Source: Bog-473 sp963787485
Lineage (GTDB): Bacteria; Actinomycetota; Acidimicrobiia; Acidimicrobiales; RAAP-2
Direction: 5' to 3'
Assembly: GCA_963787485.1 (NCBI GenBank)
Contig: CAWBDF010000002.1
Coordinates: forward strand, 186,001 to 250,000
DNA: 64,000 nt
Made by a program: the position numbers and the translations under genes. Under the pieces are notes generated by a model, which made no database searches, was not told where the DNA came from, and worked only from the letters and a program-made list of their open reading frames with translations. Positions 1-8,270 of this stretch are shown piece after piece (within the stretch, counting starts at the first letter, position 1; the number at the start of each line of letters is the position of its first letter).

Positions 1-713
1 GAGGGCCCCCTCCACCCCACCAGTCCCCGGGAGAGGATCACGCAGTTGTCGGCAAAGGCCAAGGCGCGATGGATGAACTGCTCGATGAGCACGATCGCGA
101 TGCCCATCTCGCGGGCTGCGGCGAGGCTCTGGAAGACCTGGTCGACCATCAGCGGTGCAAGCCCGAGGGACATCTCGTCGGCGATGATGAGCTTGGGGCT
201 CACCACCAGAGCCCGGGCCATGGCCAGCATCTGCTGCTCGCCGCCGGACAGGCTGGAGGCCCGCTGGTGCTGCCGCTGGCCGAGGACGGGGAACATCTCG
301 ACGGCCCGGTCGATGCCGGCCTCGCGCTCAGCACGTCTCCCGAGCTGGCGGGTGGCCATCCGGAGGTTGTCGAGCACCGAGAGCCCCGGAAAGATTCCCC
401 GCCCCTCGGGGATGTAGGTGAGCCCGGCACGGCGAATGAGGTGCGCCGGCCACCCCCGAATCTCGCGTTCGCCGAAACGGATGCTCCCAGCGGATGCCGG
501 CACCAGTCCTGAGACCGCCCGCCCCAACGTGCTCTTGCCGGCCCCGTTGGGTCCGAGGACGGCCAGGACGCCGCCCGGAGGAACCAACAGCGAGATGCCG
601 AACAGGGCCTGCGACGGCCCGTAGCGGACCTCGAGGTTCTCGACGACGAGGCCGTCACCGCTCCTCGGTGAAACCGGTGCGGCGGCTGTGCGATGGGTGG
701 TTTCGGCGCTCAT
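1..713 (-). CDS. livF: Branched-chain amino acid-type ABC transporter ATPase, LivF-like (3-prime end outside window)
   Basis: This is the second ATPase of a high-affinity branched-chain amino acid/amide-type importer and drives uptake at the inner face of the membrane. About 237 codons are visible and the C-terminus runs off the window. Walker A GPNGAGKST, the ABC signature LSGGEQQ and a Walker B region IIADEMSLGLAP are all seen. The ATG at 713 overlaps the stop of the upstream ATPase by 4 bp (ATGA), so the two are translationally coupled. Together with the LivG, LivHM and binding-protein genes it forms a complete importer. Because it opens a catabolic block with CoA ligase and beta-oxidation genes, the substrate may be the growth substrate of that pathway rather than an amino acid; that is inference. 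Confidence 0.93.
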   Translation of the reverse strand, partial: MSAETTHRTAAAPVSPRSGDGLVVENLEVRYGPSQALFGISLLVPPGGVLAVLGPNGAGKSTLGRAVSGLVPASAGSIRFGEREIRGWPAHLIRRAGLTYIPEGRGIFPGLSVLDNLRMATRQLGRRAEREAGIDRAVEMFPVLGQRQHQRASSLSGGEQQMLAMARALVVSPKLIIADEMSLGLAPLMVDQVFQSLAAAREMGIAIVLIEQFIHRALAFADNCVILSRGLVGWRGP

Positions 714-1636
714 CCGCCGGCCTCGGTTGGCTGGCTGGTCGACATCCGTCCCGCGGCTAACACATCCTCGTCCCCGAGGTAGGCGGCCTGGACCGCCGGG
801 TTGGTTCGGACGTGGTCGGGCGCGCCCGCCGCGATGACGATGCCGAAATCGAGTACGTAGATGTGGCTCGAGAGGCTGAGCACCATCCCGACGTCGTGCT
901 CGACCAACAACAAGGACACCTTCTCCTCGCTGACGGTCCGGCGAAGGGCGGCCGATAAGCGTTCGGCCTCGCGGACGTCGAGCCCGGCCAACGGCTCGTC
1001 CAGCAAGATCACCGATGGTCCCACGGCCAACGCCCGGCCCACCTCGACCAGGCGGCTCGTCCCGAGCGGCAAGGTGTCGGCCAGCTGGTTGGCGAAGGGA
1101 GTGAGCAAGAGGAGTTCGAGCAAGTTGTCCACCCGGTCTCGCTCTGCTCGGTCGGGGCGCCTGAGCGACCCGGCCAGGAACATGTCCTTCCACAGCCGCG
1201 AGCGGGCGTGCCGCACCCGGTATGCGAGCACGAGGTGCTCGCGAACGGTCAGGCCCATGTAGAGCTCGGGTTGCTGGAAGGTCCGAGCCAGGCCGCGGCG
1301 GGCACGGGCCTGGGGGGAGCTCCGGCTCACGTCTTTGCCTTTCAGATACACCGTGCCGGTGTTGGGCCGCAGCAAGCCCGACAACACCGCGAACAGCGTG
1401 GACTTTCCGGCGCCGTTGGGGCCGACCAGCCCGATGATGCTGGCCGGAGGGACCGCGACGTCCACGTTGGAAAGTGCTGCGATTCCGCCGAAGCGGACCG
1501 ACACGTCGGTCGCCGCCAAAAGCGCCGAGGGGTTGGACCCCACCGGCGTGGGCGCCATTTCGTGGGGCGCGGCGCCGTCCAGCGCCAATTGGTCGGCCTC
1601 TGAGGCGGCGCGCCGGCCGTCGTCGCAGGGTGTCAT
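710..1636 (-). CDS. livG: Branched-chain amino acid-type ABC transporter ATPase, LivG-like
   Basis: First ATPase of the importer, 308 aa. Walker A GPNGAGKST lies near residue 60, followed by the family-typical TFQQPELYMGLTV segment and the Walker B region VILLDEPLAGLD. The usual LSGG signature reads LPLGTSRLVEVGRAL, a softened version that LivG proteins often show. I chose the ATG at 1636 because its ATGA overlaps the stop of the fused permease by 4 bp. The frame is open much further upstream, but that part only antisenses the permease frame. About 45 residues of low-complexity Ala/Pro-rich sequence precede the ATPase domain, so an internal start is possible. Confidence 0.93.
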   Translation of the reverse strand: MTPCDDGRRAASEADQLALDGAAPHEMAPTPVGSNPSALLAATDVSVRFGGIAALSNVDVAVPPASIIGLVGPNGAGKSTLFAVLSGLLRPNTGTVYLKGKDVSRSSPQARARRGLARTFQQPELYMGLTVREHLVLAYRVRHARSRLWKDMFLAGSLRRPDRAERDRVDNLLELLLLTPFANQLADTLPLGTSRLVEVGRALAVGPSVILLDEPLAGLDVREAERLSAALRRTVSEEKVSLLLVEHDVGMVLSLSSHIYVLDFGIVIAAGAPDHVRTNPAVQAAYLGDEDVLAAGRMSTSQPTEAGG

Positions 1637-3669
1637 GGGTTCGTCACGGGTCGAGTTGCCCCGCCCACGCCGTTGGCGGCGGCCGACGCCGTAGTCGGTT
1701 TCGCAGTGACGGGGTTGGGCGTGCCGCGTGGTTTCGACGGTGCGTCGGGCAGGCCGCGGCGGATGACCTTGGTCCGGACCCACCGGACCTGGCGGGCCTG
1801 CATGGCGAGGGTGCCTTCGGGGTACTTGGCCACGGCTACCGCGCCCAGGCCGAAGAGCACCGGCGGCACGTTGCCCCAGGCCTTGGGGAGGTAGACGAGG
1901 GCCAGTTCGGGCAAGATCGTGCTGCTGATGCCCGCGAACAGTGCCGCAACGTTCGATCGGATGCCCAGGGTAACGAGGACAGCCAGCCAGAGTACGCCGA
2001 CCAAGGTTGCGTAGTTGGCCGACAGGGCGACACCGAACGACAGCGCCAGCATCGCGCCCCCGATGCCTGCCACGAAGGCTGCCAACCCGGCCACCAACAC
2101 CCTCATCTGGAGCACGCTGATCCCGAGCGTCTTGGACCCCGGCTCGGTCCAACGCACAGCGTTGAGGGCCAACCCGCTGGTCGATCTTCGGAGGTTCACG
2201 ACCAGGAGAGCGACGACGGCGAAGATGGCCAAAGCCAGGTAGTCGAACGACCGCGGGCTCGAGGCGAACTGGGGAAGGGTGATGTTGATCCCGATCCCGT
2301 TGTTCTGGAAGAGCTGACGACTGAAGACGAGGTTCTCGAACAACAAGCCGAAGATGAGAGTCACCAACGCCACGTAGAGGTTGCCGAGCCGGATGGTGAG
2401 GAACCCGATGACCACCCCGAAGGGCGCCGCCACCAACCCGCCGACAAACACTGCGGCCATCACCGGCCAGCCATGGTTCACCGCGAGAACAGCCATGGTG
2501 AAGCCACCGATACCGGCGAAGGTGGCCTGGCAGAGCCAGATCATGCCCCCCTCGCCGGTCACTAGCGTGAACGACAGGAAGATGATTCCATAACAGACGC
2601 CCTGGCCGATTGCTCCGACCCAAAAGCTATGGAGGATCAGGGGGAGCATGCAGACCACGGCGAATCCGAACGCCCCTGATCTCCAGCCGAACGCCCGGGC
2701 GGCTGGGTCGTGAGAAGTGCTGGCCGCGAGCTTGGCCTCGCCCTGGGGGGTGATGGCTCGATCGAGGCCGCTCCCAACCCCGGCCGCTTCGTCCACGCCG
2801 CCGCTGCGAACCATGAAGTAGATGAGGAAGGCGGCGGTGAAAACGAAGGGGATCGACGGGAGAACCGCGGTGGTAAACGAGCTGGAGGGCGGGAGCCAGT
2901 ACTGCACCAGCGACCCGGCGACCCCCATGGCGACGCTGACGGCGACCGCCACCGGCAGACTTCGTAACTTGGCTGCGACCACCGCGGCGAAGGCCGCCAC
3001 CATGAGCAAGGTGAAGTCCCCCGGATCGAGACCGATGATGGGAGCTGAGAGAACGCCGACGAGACCGGCAAGGCCCACACTCACTGCCCAGACCCCAATC
3101 GAAACCCTTTCCGGGCTCGTCCCCGATAGGGACGTCATGGCCGGCGAGTCGACCATGGCCCGCACTTGCAGGCCGACATCGGTGTAGCGCAGGACGACGA
3201 ACCCGACGACCACGATCGCCACGACGCAGGCGTAGACGATGATCTGGTCCATGGTCACCGGCACACCCAAGAAGTCGAACACCCGGACTGGCTGAGGCGC
3301 GAGTCCCGGCGCCTTCAAGATGGTCTCGTTGCCGAAGATGATCGTGCACAAGGGCGGGATGGCGACCGAGATGCCGAGGGTGGCGACGATCTTCACCAGC
3401 ACCGACGAGAGTCGCAGGTATCGGAACAGCGCGAAGTACAAGAAGACGCCGAGGGCGGGACCGAGCCCGAGGATGGACAGCAGCGCGGCCGGGAGGATCG
3501 ACCACTGGTGCTGCGAATTCAAGAAGTAGTAGAAGCGAGCCACCGCGTAGGCCAAGGCCCCGAAACTGAAATTGAGGACACCGGCCGATAGGTAGGTCAC
3601 GACCAGACCCGAAGAGGCGATGGCGTAGAGGCCACCCAGAACCAGCCCCGCAATCACAAACTGCAGCAC
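1633..3669 (-). CDS. livHM: Fused LivH-LivM permease of branched-chain-type ABC importer
   Basis: A 678-residue membrane permease that joins the two normally separate subunits in one chain. Residues 1-290 match LivH (start MLQFVIAGLVLGGLYAIASS, many hydrophobic helices). A linker of about 40 residues rich in Ala, Gly and Asp follows, and residues 330-640 match LivM (FLSFTLVTGEGGMIWLCQ, then the TIRLGNLYVALVTLIFG segment). The C-terminal 40 residues are basic and Ala/Thr/Pro-rich and probably cytoplasmic. It is translationally coupled to LivG by a 4-bp overlap and lies 110 bp downstream of the binding-protein gene. Such fusions occur in actinobacteria, so this is uncommon rather than unique. 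It should form the whole transmembrane pore. Confidence 0.93.
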   Translation of the reverse strand: MLQFVIAGLVLGGLYAIASSGLVVTYLSAGVLNFSFGALAYAVARFYYFLNSQHQWSILPAALLSILGLGPALGVFLYFALFRYLRLSSVLVKIVATLGISVAIPPLCTIIFGNETILKAPGLAPQPVRVFDFLGVPVTMDQIIVYACVVAIVVVGFVVLRYTDVGLQVRAMVDSPAMTSLSGTSPERVSIGVWAVSVGLAGLVGVLSAPIIGLDPGDFTLLMVAAFAAVVAAKLRSLPVAVAVSVAMGVAGSLVQYWLPPSSSFTTAVLPSIPFVFTAAFLIYFMVRSGGVDEAAGVGSGLDRAITPQGEAKLAASTSHDPAARAFGWRSGAFGFAVVCMLPLILHSFWVGAIGQGVCYGIIFLSFTLVTGEGGMIWLCQATFAGIGGFTMAVLAVNHGWPVMAAVFVGGLVAAPFGVVIGFLTIRLGNLYVALVTLIFGLLFENLVFSRQLFQNNGIGINITLPQFASSPRSFDYLALAIFAVVALLVVNLRRSTSGLALNAVRWTEPGSKTLGISVLQMRVLVAGLAAFVAGIGGAMLALSFGVALSANYATLVGVLWLAVLVTLGIRSNVAALFAGISSTILPELALVYLPKAWGNVPPVLFGLGAVAVAKYPEGTLAMQARQVRWVRTKVIRRGLPDAPSKPRGTPNPVTAKPTTASAAANGVGGATRPVTNP

Positions 3670-3779
3670 TGCTTCCCCCCTGTTTCGGTCTCTCGCCTAC
3701 TCAGGTTCTTGTGCTCGTGGCTCCTCGTGCATCGCGTGCATCGCGGGCAACTCCGACCTATCCCCGCCTCGATGAAGCC

Positions 3780-5018
3780 TCAGCTGAGGTTGGAAGGTAC
3801 ACGCAGGCAGAAGCTCTTGCCACCATCGAGCCACGTGATTTTCGAGCCTTGTGCTTGGGTGAACCAGCGGCAATATTCCGGGTAGTTCACGCCAAAGTGG
3901 TTATAGCTCATCGGCTGAGGGTAGAGCCCGTCTGCGGTGTAGTTCGTCAACGTCCGCAGGTGGCTCATGAACGACTGCTGCGTTGGATTCGCGCTGCCGG
4001 TCAGCTCGAGCCCCTTGTACACCATCGCCGCCGAATCGTACCCCATGACGACCTCGTAATTTGCAACGGTTCCGATTTTGTATTGAGGATCGACGGCATG
4101 CAGCCGTTGCTCGAACAACTGGGTCGCTTGGGAGGTCGGGGGCGGCAGCTCGGAGGTGAAATAGACCCCTTGGACGGCCGCCGTATTCGCCGCACTACTG
4201 AAGATGCTGTTGTCAGCTTCACCGAAACTGAGCACCTTGAGGTCAACGCCCGCCTGCTTCAGACCGGTGGCGATGCTGACGAGCGTCGCCGTTCCGCAGG
4301 AGCAGACGGCGGCCTGAACGCCCGAGTTCTTCAGTTGAAGGACCAGCGGGGTCACGTCGAATGGCGTATACGGCATGGAGAGGTCCTCGAACGGCATCGA
4401 CAACCCCTGGTCTTGCAAGGCCGTTGCGAGGGTCTCGATGGACCCCTTCGAGGCCGCTGAGGCCCCGATAGCCAGGCCTCCCACCTTTTTGATACCGAGG
4501 CTCTTGAAAAAGGTAGCGGTGGGGATGTCGGCGATCCCGTTGCGGGTCGGGTCTGCTTCCCCTTGCAGGCTGAACATGTTGGTGTTGGGTTGCTCGTACC
4601 ACTCCTGGCCGTCCTCTGCCACGCCGACGACAGGCATGCCAGCCTGGTGCGCGATTGGAGCGCCGACGAAGAAGTAGGGGCTGGCAGGCATGATCGCCAA
4701 GACGCCATCGCTGATCAAGAGCTGCGTTCCGGTCTCCACGCCGCTGGGCGAAGACTGGTCGTCAGCGTTGACCACCTCGAGGGGGTGGCCGCGGTAGCCG
4801 CCCTCCTTGTTGATGGCATGGGCGAACGCCTCGGCACCCACCTGCGTGTTTCCCGGTACCGGGGCGATGCTGCCGGTTTCGTCGGACAGCCATCCGATCT
4901 TGATCGGCGTGCCGGTGGCAGTGCCATTGGAGCTCGCCGCGCTCGCTGTGCTCGATACCGTCGCCACCCCCGCGAGGAGCGCCAACGCGCCAACGCAACG
5001 AACCATGAATCGGCCCAT
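3780..5018 (-). CDS. ABC transporter substrate-binding protein (Peripla_BP_6/LivK type)
   Basis: Exported binding protein of the adjacent LivFG-HM importer, 412 aa. The ATG at 5018 is chosen because a strong purine-rich GGGGGG site sits just upstream; the frame continues 16 codons further without one. The N-terminus (MGRFMVRCVGALALLAGVA...) is a signal peptide, probably cut after the Ala-Ser-Ala near residue 27. No lipobox Cys is evident. The mature part starts TPIKIGWLSDETGS, the classic first strand of type I periplasmic-binding folds (Peripla_BP_6), and continues with an Asp-Asp-Gln-Ser segment. The gene is read divergently from the amidohydrolase at 5,299, and the shared intergenic region holds candidate operators. 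The ligand is unknown. Confidence 0.9.
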   Translation of the reverse strand: MGRFMVRCVGALALLAGVATVSSTASAASSNGTATGTPIKIGWLSDETGSIAPVPGNTQVGAEAFAHAINKEGGYRGHPLEVVNADDQSSPSGVETGTQLLISDGVLAIMPASPYFFVGAPIAHQAGMPVVGVAEDGQEWYEQPNTNMFSLQGEADPTRNGIADIPTATFFKSLGIKKVGGLAIGASAASKGSIETLATALQDQGLSMPFEDLSMPYTPFDVTPLVLQLKNSGVQAAVCSCGTATLVSIATGLKQAGVDLKVLSFGEADNSIFSSAANTAAVQGVYFTSELPPPTSQATQLFEQRLHAVDPQYKIGTVANYEVVMGYDSAAMVYKGLELTGSANPTQQSFMSHLRTLTNYTADGLYPQPMSYNHFGVNYPEYCRWFTQAQGSKITWLDGGKSFCLRVPSNLS

Positions 5019-5083
5019 AGGGACCCCCCTTTTTCCAGGCTGCGACACAATCCAACCGCAACCCAAAATTTAACCTGATTGGA

Positions 5084-5112
5084 ACAATGGACCGAACACA
5101 ACCCAAAGTCAA
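5084..5112 (-). promoter_or_regulatory. Candidate sigma-70-type promoter of the binding-protein/transporter operon
   Basis: On the minus strand a TTGACT -35 box (5112-5107) lies 17 bp from CATTGT (5089-5084). Transcription would start near 5,077, about 60 nt before the ATG at 5,018. The spacing is ideal but the -10 is only moderate. A weak copy of the regional operator motif lies immediately upstream. Confidence 0.5.
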
Positions 5113-5116
5113 TCCG

Positions 5117-5129
5117 TTTACTCAGTATG
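5117..5129. promoter_or_regulatory. Weak copy of the 13-bp regional operator motif (site A)
   Basis: TTTACTCAGTATG matches 9 of 13 positions of the palindrome TTGACTCAGTCAA seen elsewhere in the window. It lies directly upstream of the candidate -35 box of the transporter promoter and 80 bp from the strong site at 5,197. Paired strong and weak copies also occur at 25.2 kb. Confidence 0.4.
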
Positions 5130-5196
5130 ACAGATCACTGAACGGCAGTCGAGCCCCGACGCGGCGGAACTCGAGCGGTCGGCCAGGCTAAACTAG

Positions 5197-5227
5197 TTGA
5201 CTCAGTCAGTATGAAATTTGGTATCTT
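5197..5227 (+). promoter_or_regulatory. Operator motif (site B) overlapping the promoter of the amidohydrolase at 5,299
   Basis: TTGACTCAGTCAG (5197-5209) matches 12 of 13 positions of the regional palindrome. Its first six bases can act as the -35 box. TATCTT at 5222-5227 is a possible -10 with 19-bp spacing, longer than at the other copies. It lies about 70 bp upstream of the start codon at 5,299. A protein bound here would cover the -35 box, which points to repression. Confidence 0.6.
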
Positions 5228-5298
5228 CCCACCGTCGGGGGGAGACGCTCGGCCGTGCCCTTCGACGGTTCTGTGACACGAGGAGGCGAGGCACGACG

Positions 5299-6633
5299 AT
5301 GGATATGGACACCAACGACCTGATCCTGGTGAGCATCGATGACCATGTCATCGAGCCTCCGCACTTGTTCGAGGGCCGGGTTCCGAACAGGTACGAGGAC
5401 AAGGCCCCACGGTTGATCCGGCGGACAGATGGGACGATGGCCTGGGTGTACGAAGGCACTGAGCTGACGAACGTCGCGCTCAATGCCACTGCTGGGCGGC
5501 CGCGAGAAGAGTTGGGATACGAGCCCACCTCATTCGAGGAATTGCGGCCTGGCTGCTACGACATCCATGACCGAGTCAAGGACATGGATGCCAACGGCGT
5601 GCTGGGTTCGCTCTGTTTCCCGACCTTCCCGAGGTTCGCCGGACAACTGTTCATGCACACCAAGGACAAGGAGCAGGCGGCGTACATGGTCCGTGCGTAC
5701 AACGACTGGCACATAGACGAATGGGCCGGGACGTACCCGGGCCGGTTCATTCCGTGTGCCTTGCCGATGCTGTGGGACGCTGAAGCCTGCGCGGCCGAAG
5801 TACATAGGGTGGCGGCAAAGGGCTGTCACGCCGTCACGTTTTCGGCGAGTCCGTTCGCGTTGGGACTTCCAAGCGTCCATACGGATTACTGGGATCCAGT
5901 CTGGAAAGCGTGTGTGGACGAGGACGTCGTCGTATGCATGCACCTTGGCTCGTCGTCGCAGCAACCGGTGACCTCTCCCGACGCGGCGATCGAGGTCCTC
6001 CACACGCTCACACCGATCGGCCTGTTCGAGACGGCGGCCGACATCTTGTGGAGTCCCATGTTTCGGAAGTTCCCCGACCTTCGGGTTTCCCTGACCGAAG
6101 GAGGGATCGGGTGGATACCGTATTTCTTGGAGCGGGTTGATGACCTCTACAGCTACGTCCGGTACTGGAGCAAAACGGATCTCGGAGGTCGCCTCCCGTC
6201 GGAGATCTTCAACGAGCATGTCATCGTGTGCTTCATCAAGGATTCCGTCGGCGTGGAGATGCGGCACCACATGAACATCGACAACATCATGTGGGAGTGC
6301 GACTACCCCCACTCGACCACAACCTGGCCCTACGCACCCGAGGAAGTCTCCAAGTACTTCACGGACGTTCCCGACAAAGAGGTCAACAAGTTGACCCACC
6401 TGAACGCCATTCGACACTACAAGTACGACCCGTTCGCTCATATTCCGCGTGAGGAGGCAACGGTTGGCGCCCTGCGGAAGCACGCCGACGGATGGGACGT
6501 CAGTCCCAGGTCCACCATTCACCTCCGACCAGGAGGACGACCAAAGCGCGAGAAAACTGGTGTCCTCACCATCGGTGAGGCGGTCCTCACCATCGGAGCG
6601 GCGGGAGAGGGGGTACTTCCCGCCGATGATTGA
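5299..6633 (+). CDS. Amidohydrolase family protein (Amidohydro_2, TIM-barrel metal hydrolase/decarboxylase)
   Basis: A 444-residue member of the Amidohydro_2 (PF04909) group, which includes metal-dependent hydrolases and ACMSD-type decarboxylases. The N-terminal metal-site strand SIDDHVIEPPHLF, the central FETAADILWSPMFRKFP helix and the C-terminal MWECDYPHS strand (with the Asp of the barrel end) are seen. In this subgroup the usual N-terminal HxH is replaced by DDH. I chose the ATG at 5,299, with AGGAGG about 12 nt upstream; a second ATG lies at 5,305. It is a close paralogue of the gene at 17,890 (shared blocks such as RVKDMDANGVLGS). It is read alone, divergent from the transporter, behind an operator copy. 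The substrate is unknown. Confidence 0.88.
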   Translation: MDMDTNDLILVSIDDHVIEPPHLFEGRVPNRYEDKAPRLIRRTDGTMAWVYEGTELTNVALNATAGRPREELGYEPTSFEELRPGCYDIHDRVKDMDANGVLGSLCFPTFPRFAGQLFMHTKDKEQAAYMVRAYNDWHIDEWAGTYPGRFIPCALPMLWDAEACAAEVHRVAAKGCHAVTFSASPFALGLPSVHTDYWDPVWKACVDEDVVVCMHLGSSSQQPVTSPDAAIEVLHTLTPIGLFETAADILWSPMFRKFPDLRVSLTEGGIGWIPYFLERVDDLYSYVRYWSKTDLGGRLPSEIFNEHVIVCFIKDSVGVEMRHHMNIDNIMWECDYPHSTTTWPYAPEEVSKYFTDVPDKEVNKLTHLNAIRHYKYDPFAHIPREEATVGALRKHADGWDVSPRSTIHLRPGGRPKREKTGVLTIGEAVLTIGAAGEGVLPADD

Positions 6634-6702
6634 CGTCTGAATGCAGCGCCCTCAGCCCGAACGGTGTGGCTCGGGCTCAGGCGTGGTGGGCGCCCTCCTG
6701 GC

Positions 6703-7398
6703 TCATCGCCAGGTGCCGACCCCACCGTCGATGTGGAGGGTCCGGCCCGTGATGAACGATCCGGCTCCGGCCAGGTAGGCCACCAGGCCTCCCACGTCCG
6801 CTTCGGGGTCGCCGAGCCGGCCCAAGGGGATGTTGTCCACCACCGAGGACGGCCATCGGTTGGGATCACTCGTGGCTACTGGGCAGATGGCGTTGACCCG
6901 AATGTTGTCCGGGCCCCACTCGATGGAGGCGTGCTTGGTGAACCCGCGGATCGCCTCCTTGGCTCCCGCGTACACGCCCTCGCCCGGTACGCCACCCGCC
7001 GTACCCGAGGCCGACGCGAAGTTGATGATCGACCCACCCCCTCGGGCCTTGAGGTGCGGATAGCACAACTGCATCATCCGCAGGGTGGCGAAGGGGCCTG
7101 ATTCGAACGTGAGGCGTACGTCCTCATCGGTCGACTCGAAAATGGGCCGGCGCGTCCACTGCTGGGCCAGATTGACCAACGTGTCCACGCCTCCGAAGTC
7201 CTGCACGACCTCGTCGACCGCCGATGCACACGCAGCGGCATCGGTGACGTCGCAGTGCAGAACTCGCTCCGCGCCTTCGGCCCTTGCCGGCTCGAGATCC
7301 AACGCGACGACCGTGGCGCCGCCCTTGGTCAGGGCCTTGCAGACACCCCGGCCGAGATCCCCGGTGCCACCGGTCACGATCGCAATGCCACCGTCCAT
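6703..7398 (-). CDS. SDR family oxidoreductase
   Basis: Short-chain dehydrogenase/reductase, 231 aa, a Rossmann-fold NAD(P)-dependent oxidoreductase. The cofactor motif TGGTGDLGRG and the catalytic YAGAK (Tyr-x-x-x-Lys) are present. The structural NNAG motif is altered to LVNLAQQ. I place the start at the second of two adjacent ATGs (7,398), because AGGAG lies 5 nt before it and only 2 nt before the first. The open frame runs further upstream without a ribosome site. It is the last gene of a three-gene minus-strand set behind the frameshifted amidohydrolase at 8,271 and the SDR at 7,478, starting about 80 bp after the latter. Confidence 0.88.
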   Translation of the reverse strand: MDGGIAIVTGGTGDLGRGVCKALTKGGATVVALDLEPARAEGAERVLHCDVTDAAACASAVDEVVQDFGGVDTLVNLAQQWTRRPIFESTDEDVRLTFESGPFATLRMMQLCYPHLKARGGGSIINFASASGTAGGVPGEGVYAGAKEAIRGFTKHASIEWGPDNIRVNAICPVATSDPNRWPSSVVDNIPLGRLGDPEADVGGLVAYLAGAGSFITGRTLHIDGGVGTWR

Positions 7399-7477
7399 CA
7401 TTTCTCCTGTTGTTTGGGCCGTCGTCACAAGATCGATCGCCCCTGAGCTCCTGATGTCGAGTCGAGCCGGCGGATCG

Positions 7478-8269
7478 TCACCGGGACCCGCCATCGGCGT
7501 AGGACGGGAGATGGGCGAGCACCCCGCCATCGGCGATCAGGTCCGCGCCGGTCACGAACGACGATTCCGGCGAGGCCAGGAACGCCACGACGTTGGCGGC
7601 GTCGGCCGGTTGGCCCTGACGGGCCAGGAGCTGGTGCCTCACCTTGCGTTCCCGCCACTCGCCGGGCATGTCGGGATGCGGGATGGTACCGAGGGTGACC
7701 GAGTTGCAGCGGATTCCCTGCCGGCCGTATTGGGTGGCGATGGCCCGAGTCAGACCGAGGAGGCCGGCCTTGGCAACCGGGTAGGCAGTCAGATCCGGAG
7801 CCCCGGAATGGGCATGTATCGACGCGACGTTGACGATGGAGCCCCCTTCGCGCTCCACCAGCATGGGGATGGCGTGACGGGCGCACGCCAGGGCCCCTCC
7901 CAGGACCCCGCCGAGAACACCGTCCCATACTTCCAAGGGCAGGTCGACCACCACCGCGTCGTTGGCGACGAGCGACATCGGTGCCGCATTGTTGACCAGG
8001 ACGTCGAGGCCCCCGTAGCGATCCGCCACGACACCGAAGGCGGCGGCGACGGACTGCGGCGAGGACACGTCGAGATCCACGGCGAGGCTGTCGAAACCAG
8101 CCTGGGCCAAGTCTGCCTCCAATTTCGTCGCCCGAGCTTGGTCAATGTCCGCGATCACGACACTGGCTCCCAGCCGTGCCAGCGTTCTGGTCATCTCGGC
8201 CCCCAGGAAACCGGCCCCGCCCGTCACGACCGCAACCAGCCCCTCGAGGCGATCAAGCCCCAGGGTCAC
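7478..8269 (-). CDS. SDR family oxidoreductase
   Basis: Short-chain dehydrogenase/reductase, 263 aa from the GTG at 8,269. That GTG sits one base past the stop of the amidohydrolase upstream (TGA then TGTG). An in-frame ATG at 8,299, overlapping the amidohydrolase, is an alternative start. Seen motifs are TGGAGFLG (cofactor), LVNNAAP (NNAG), a serine in VASIHAHSG and YPVAK (Tyr-x-x-x-Lys), with C-terminal VTGADLIADGG. It should reduce or oxidise a hydroxyl or keto group of a pathway intermediate. It belongs to the same minus-strand transcript as its two neighbours, read from the operator-bearing promoter at 9,737-9,765. Confidence 0.9.
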   Translation of the reverse strand: MTLGLDRLEGLVAVVTGGAGFLGAEMTRTLARLGASVVIADIDQARATKLEADLAQAGFDSLAVDLDVSSPQSVAAAFGVVADRYGGLDVLVNNAAPMSLVANDAVVVDLPLEVWDGVLGGVLGGALACARHAIPMLVEREGGSIVNVASIHAHSGAPDLTAYPVAKAGLLGLTRAIATQYGRQGIRCNSVTLGTIPHPDMPGEWRERKVRHQLLARQGQPADAANVVAFLASPESSFVTGADLIADGGVLAHLPSYADGGSR

Positions 8270-8270
8270 A

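Noticed and set aside
710..2623. A 637-codon version of the LivG gene
   Set aside because: The first 300 or so codons only antisense-frame the permease gene; the ATGA overlap at 1,636 gives the natural start.
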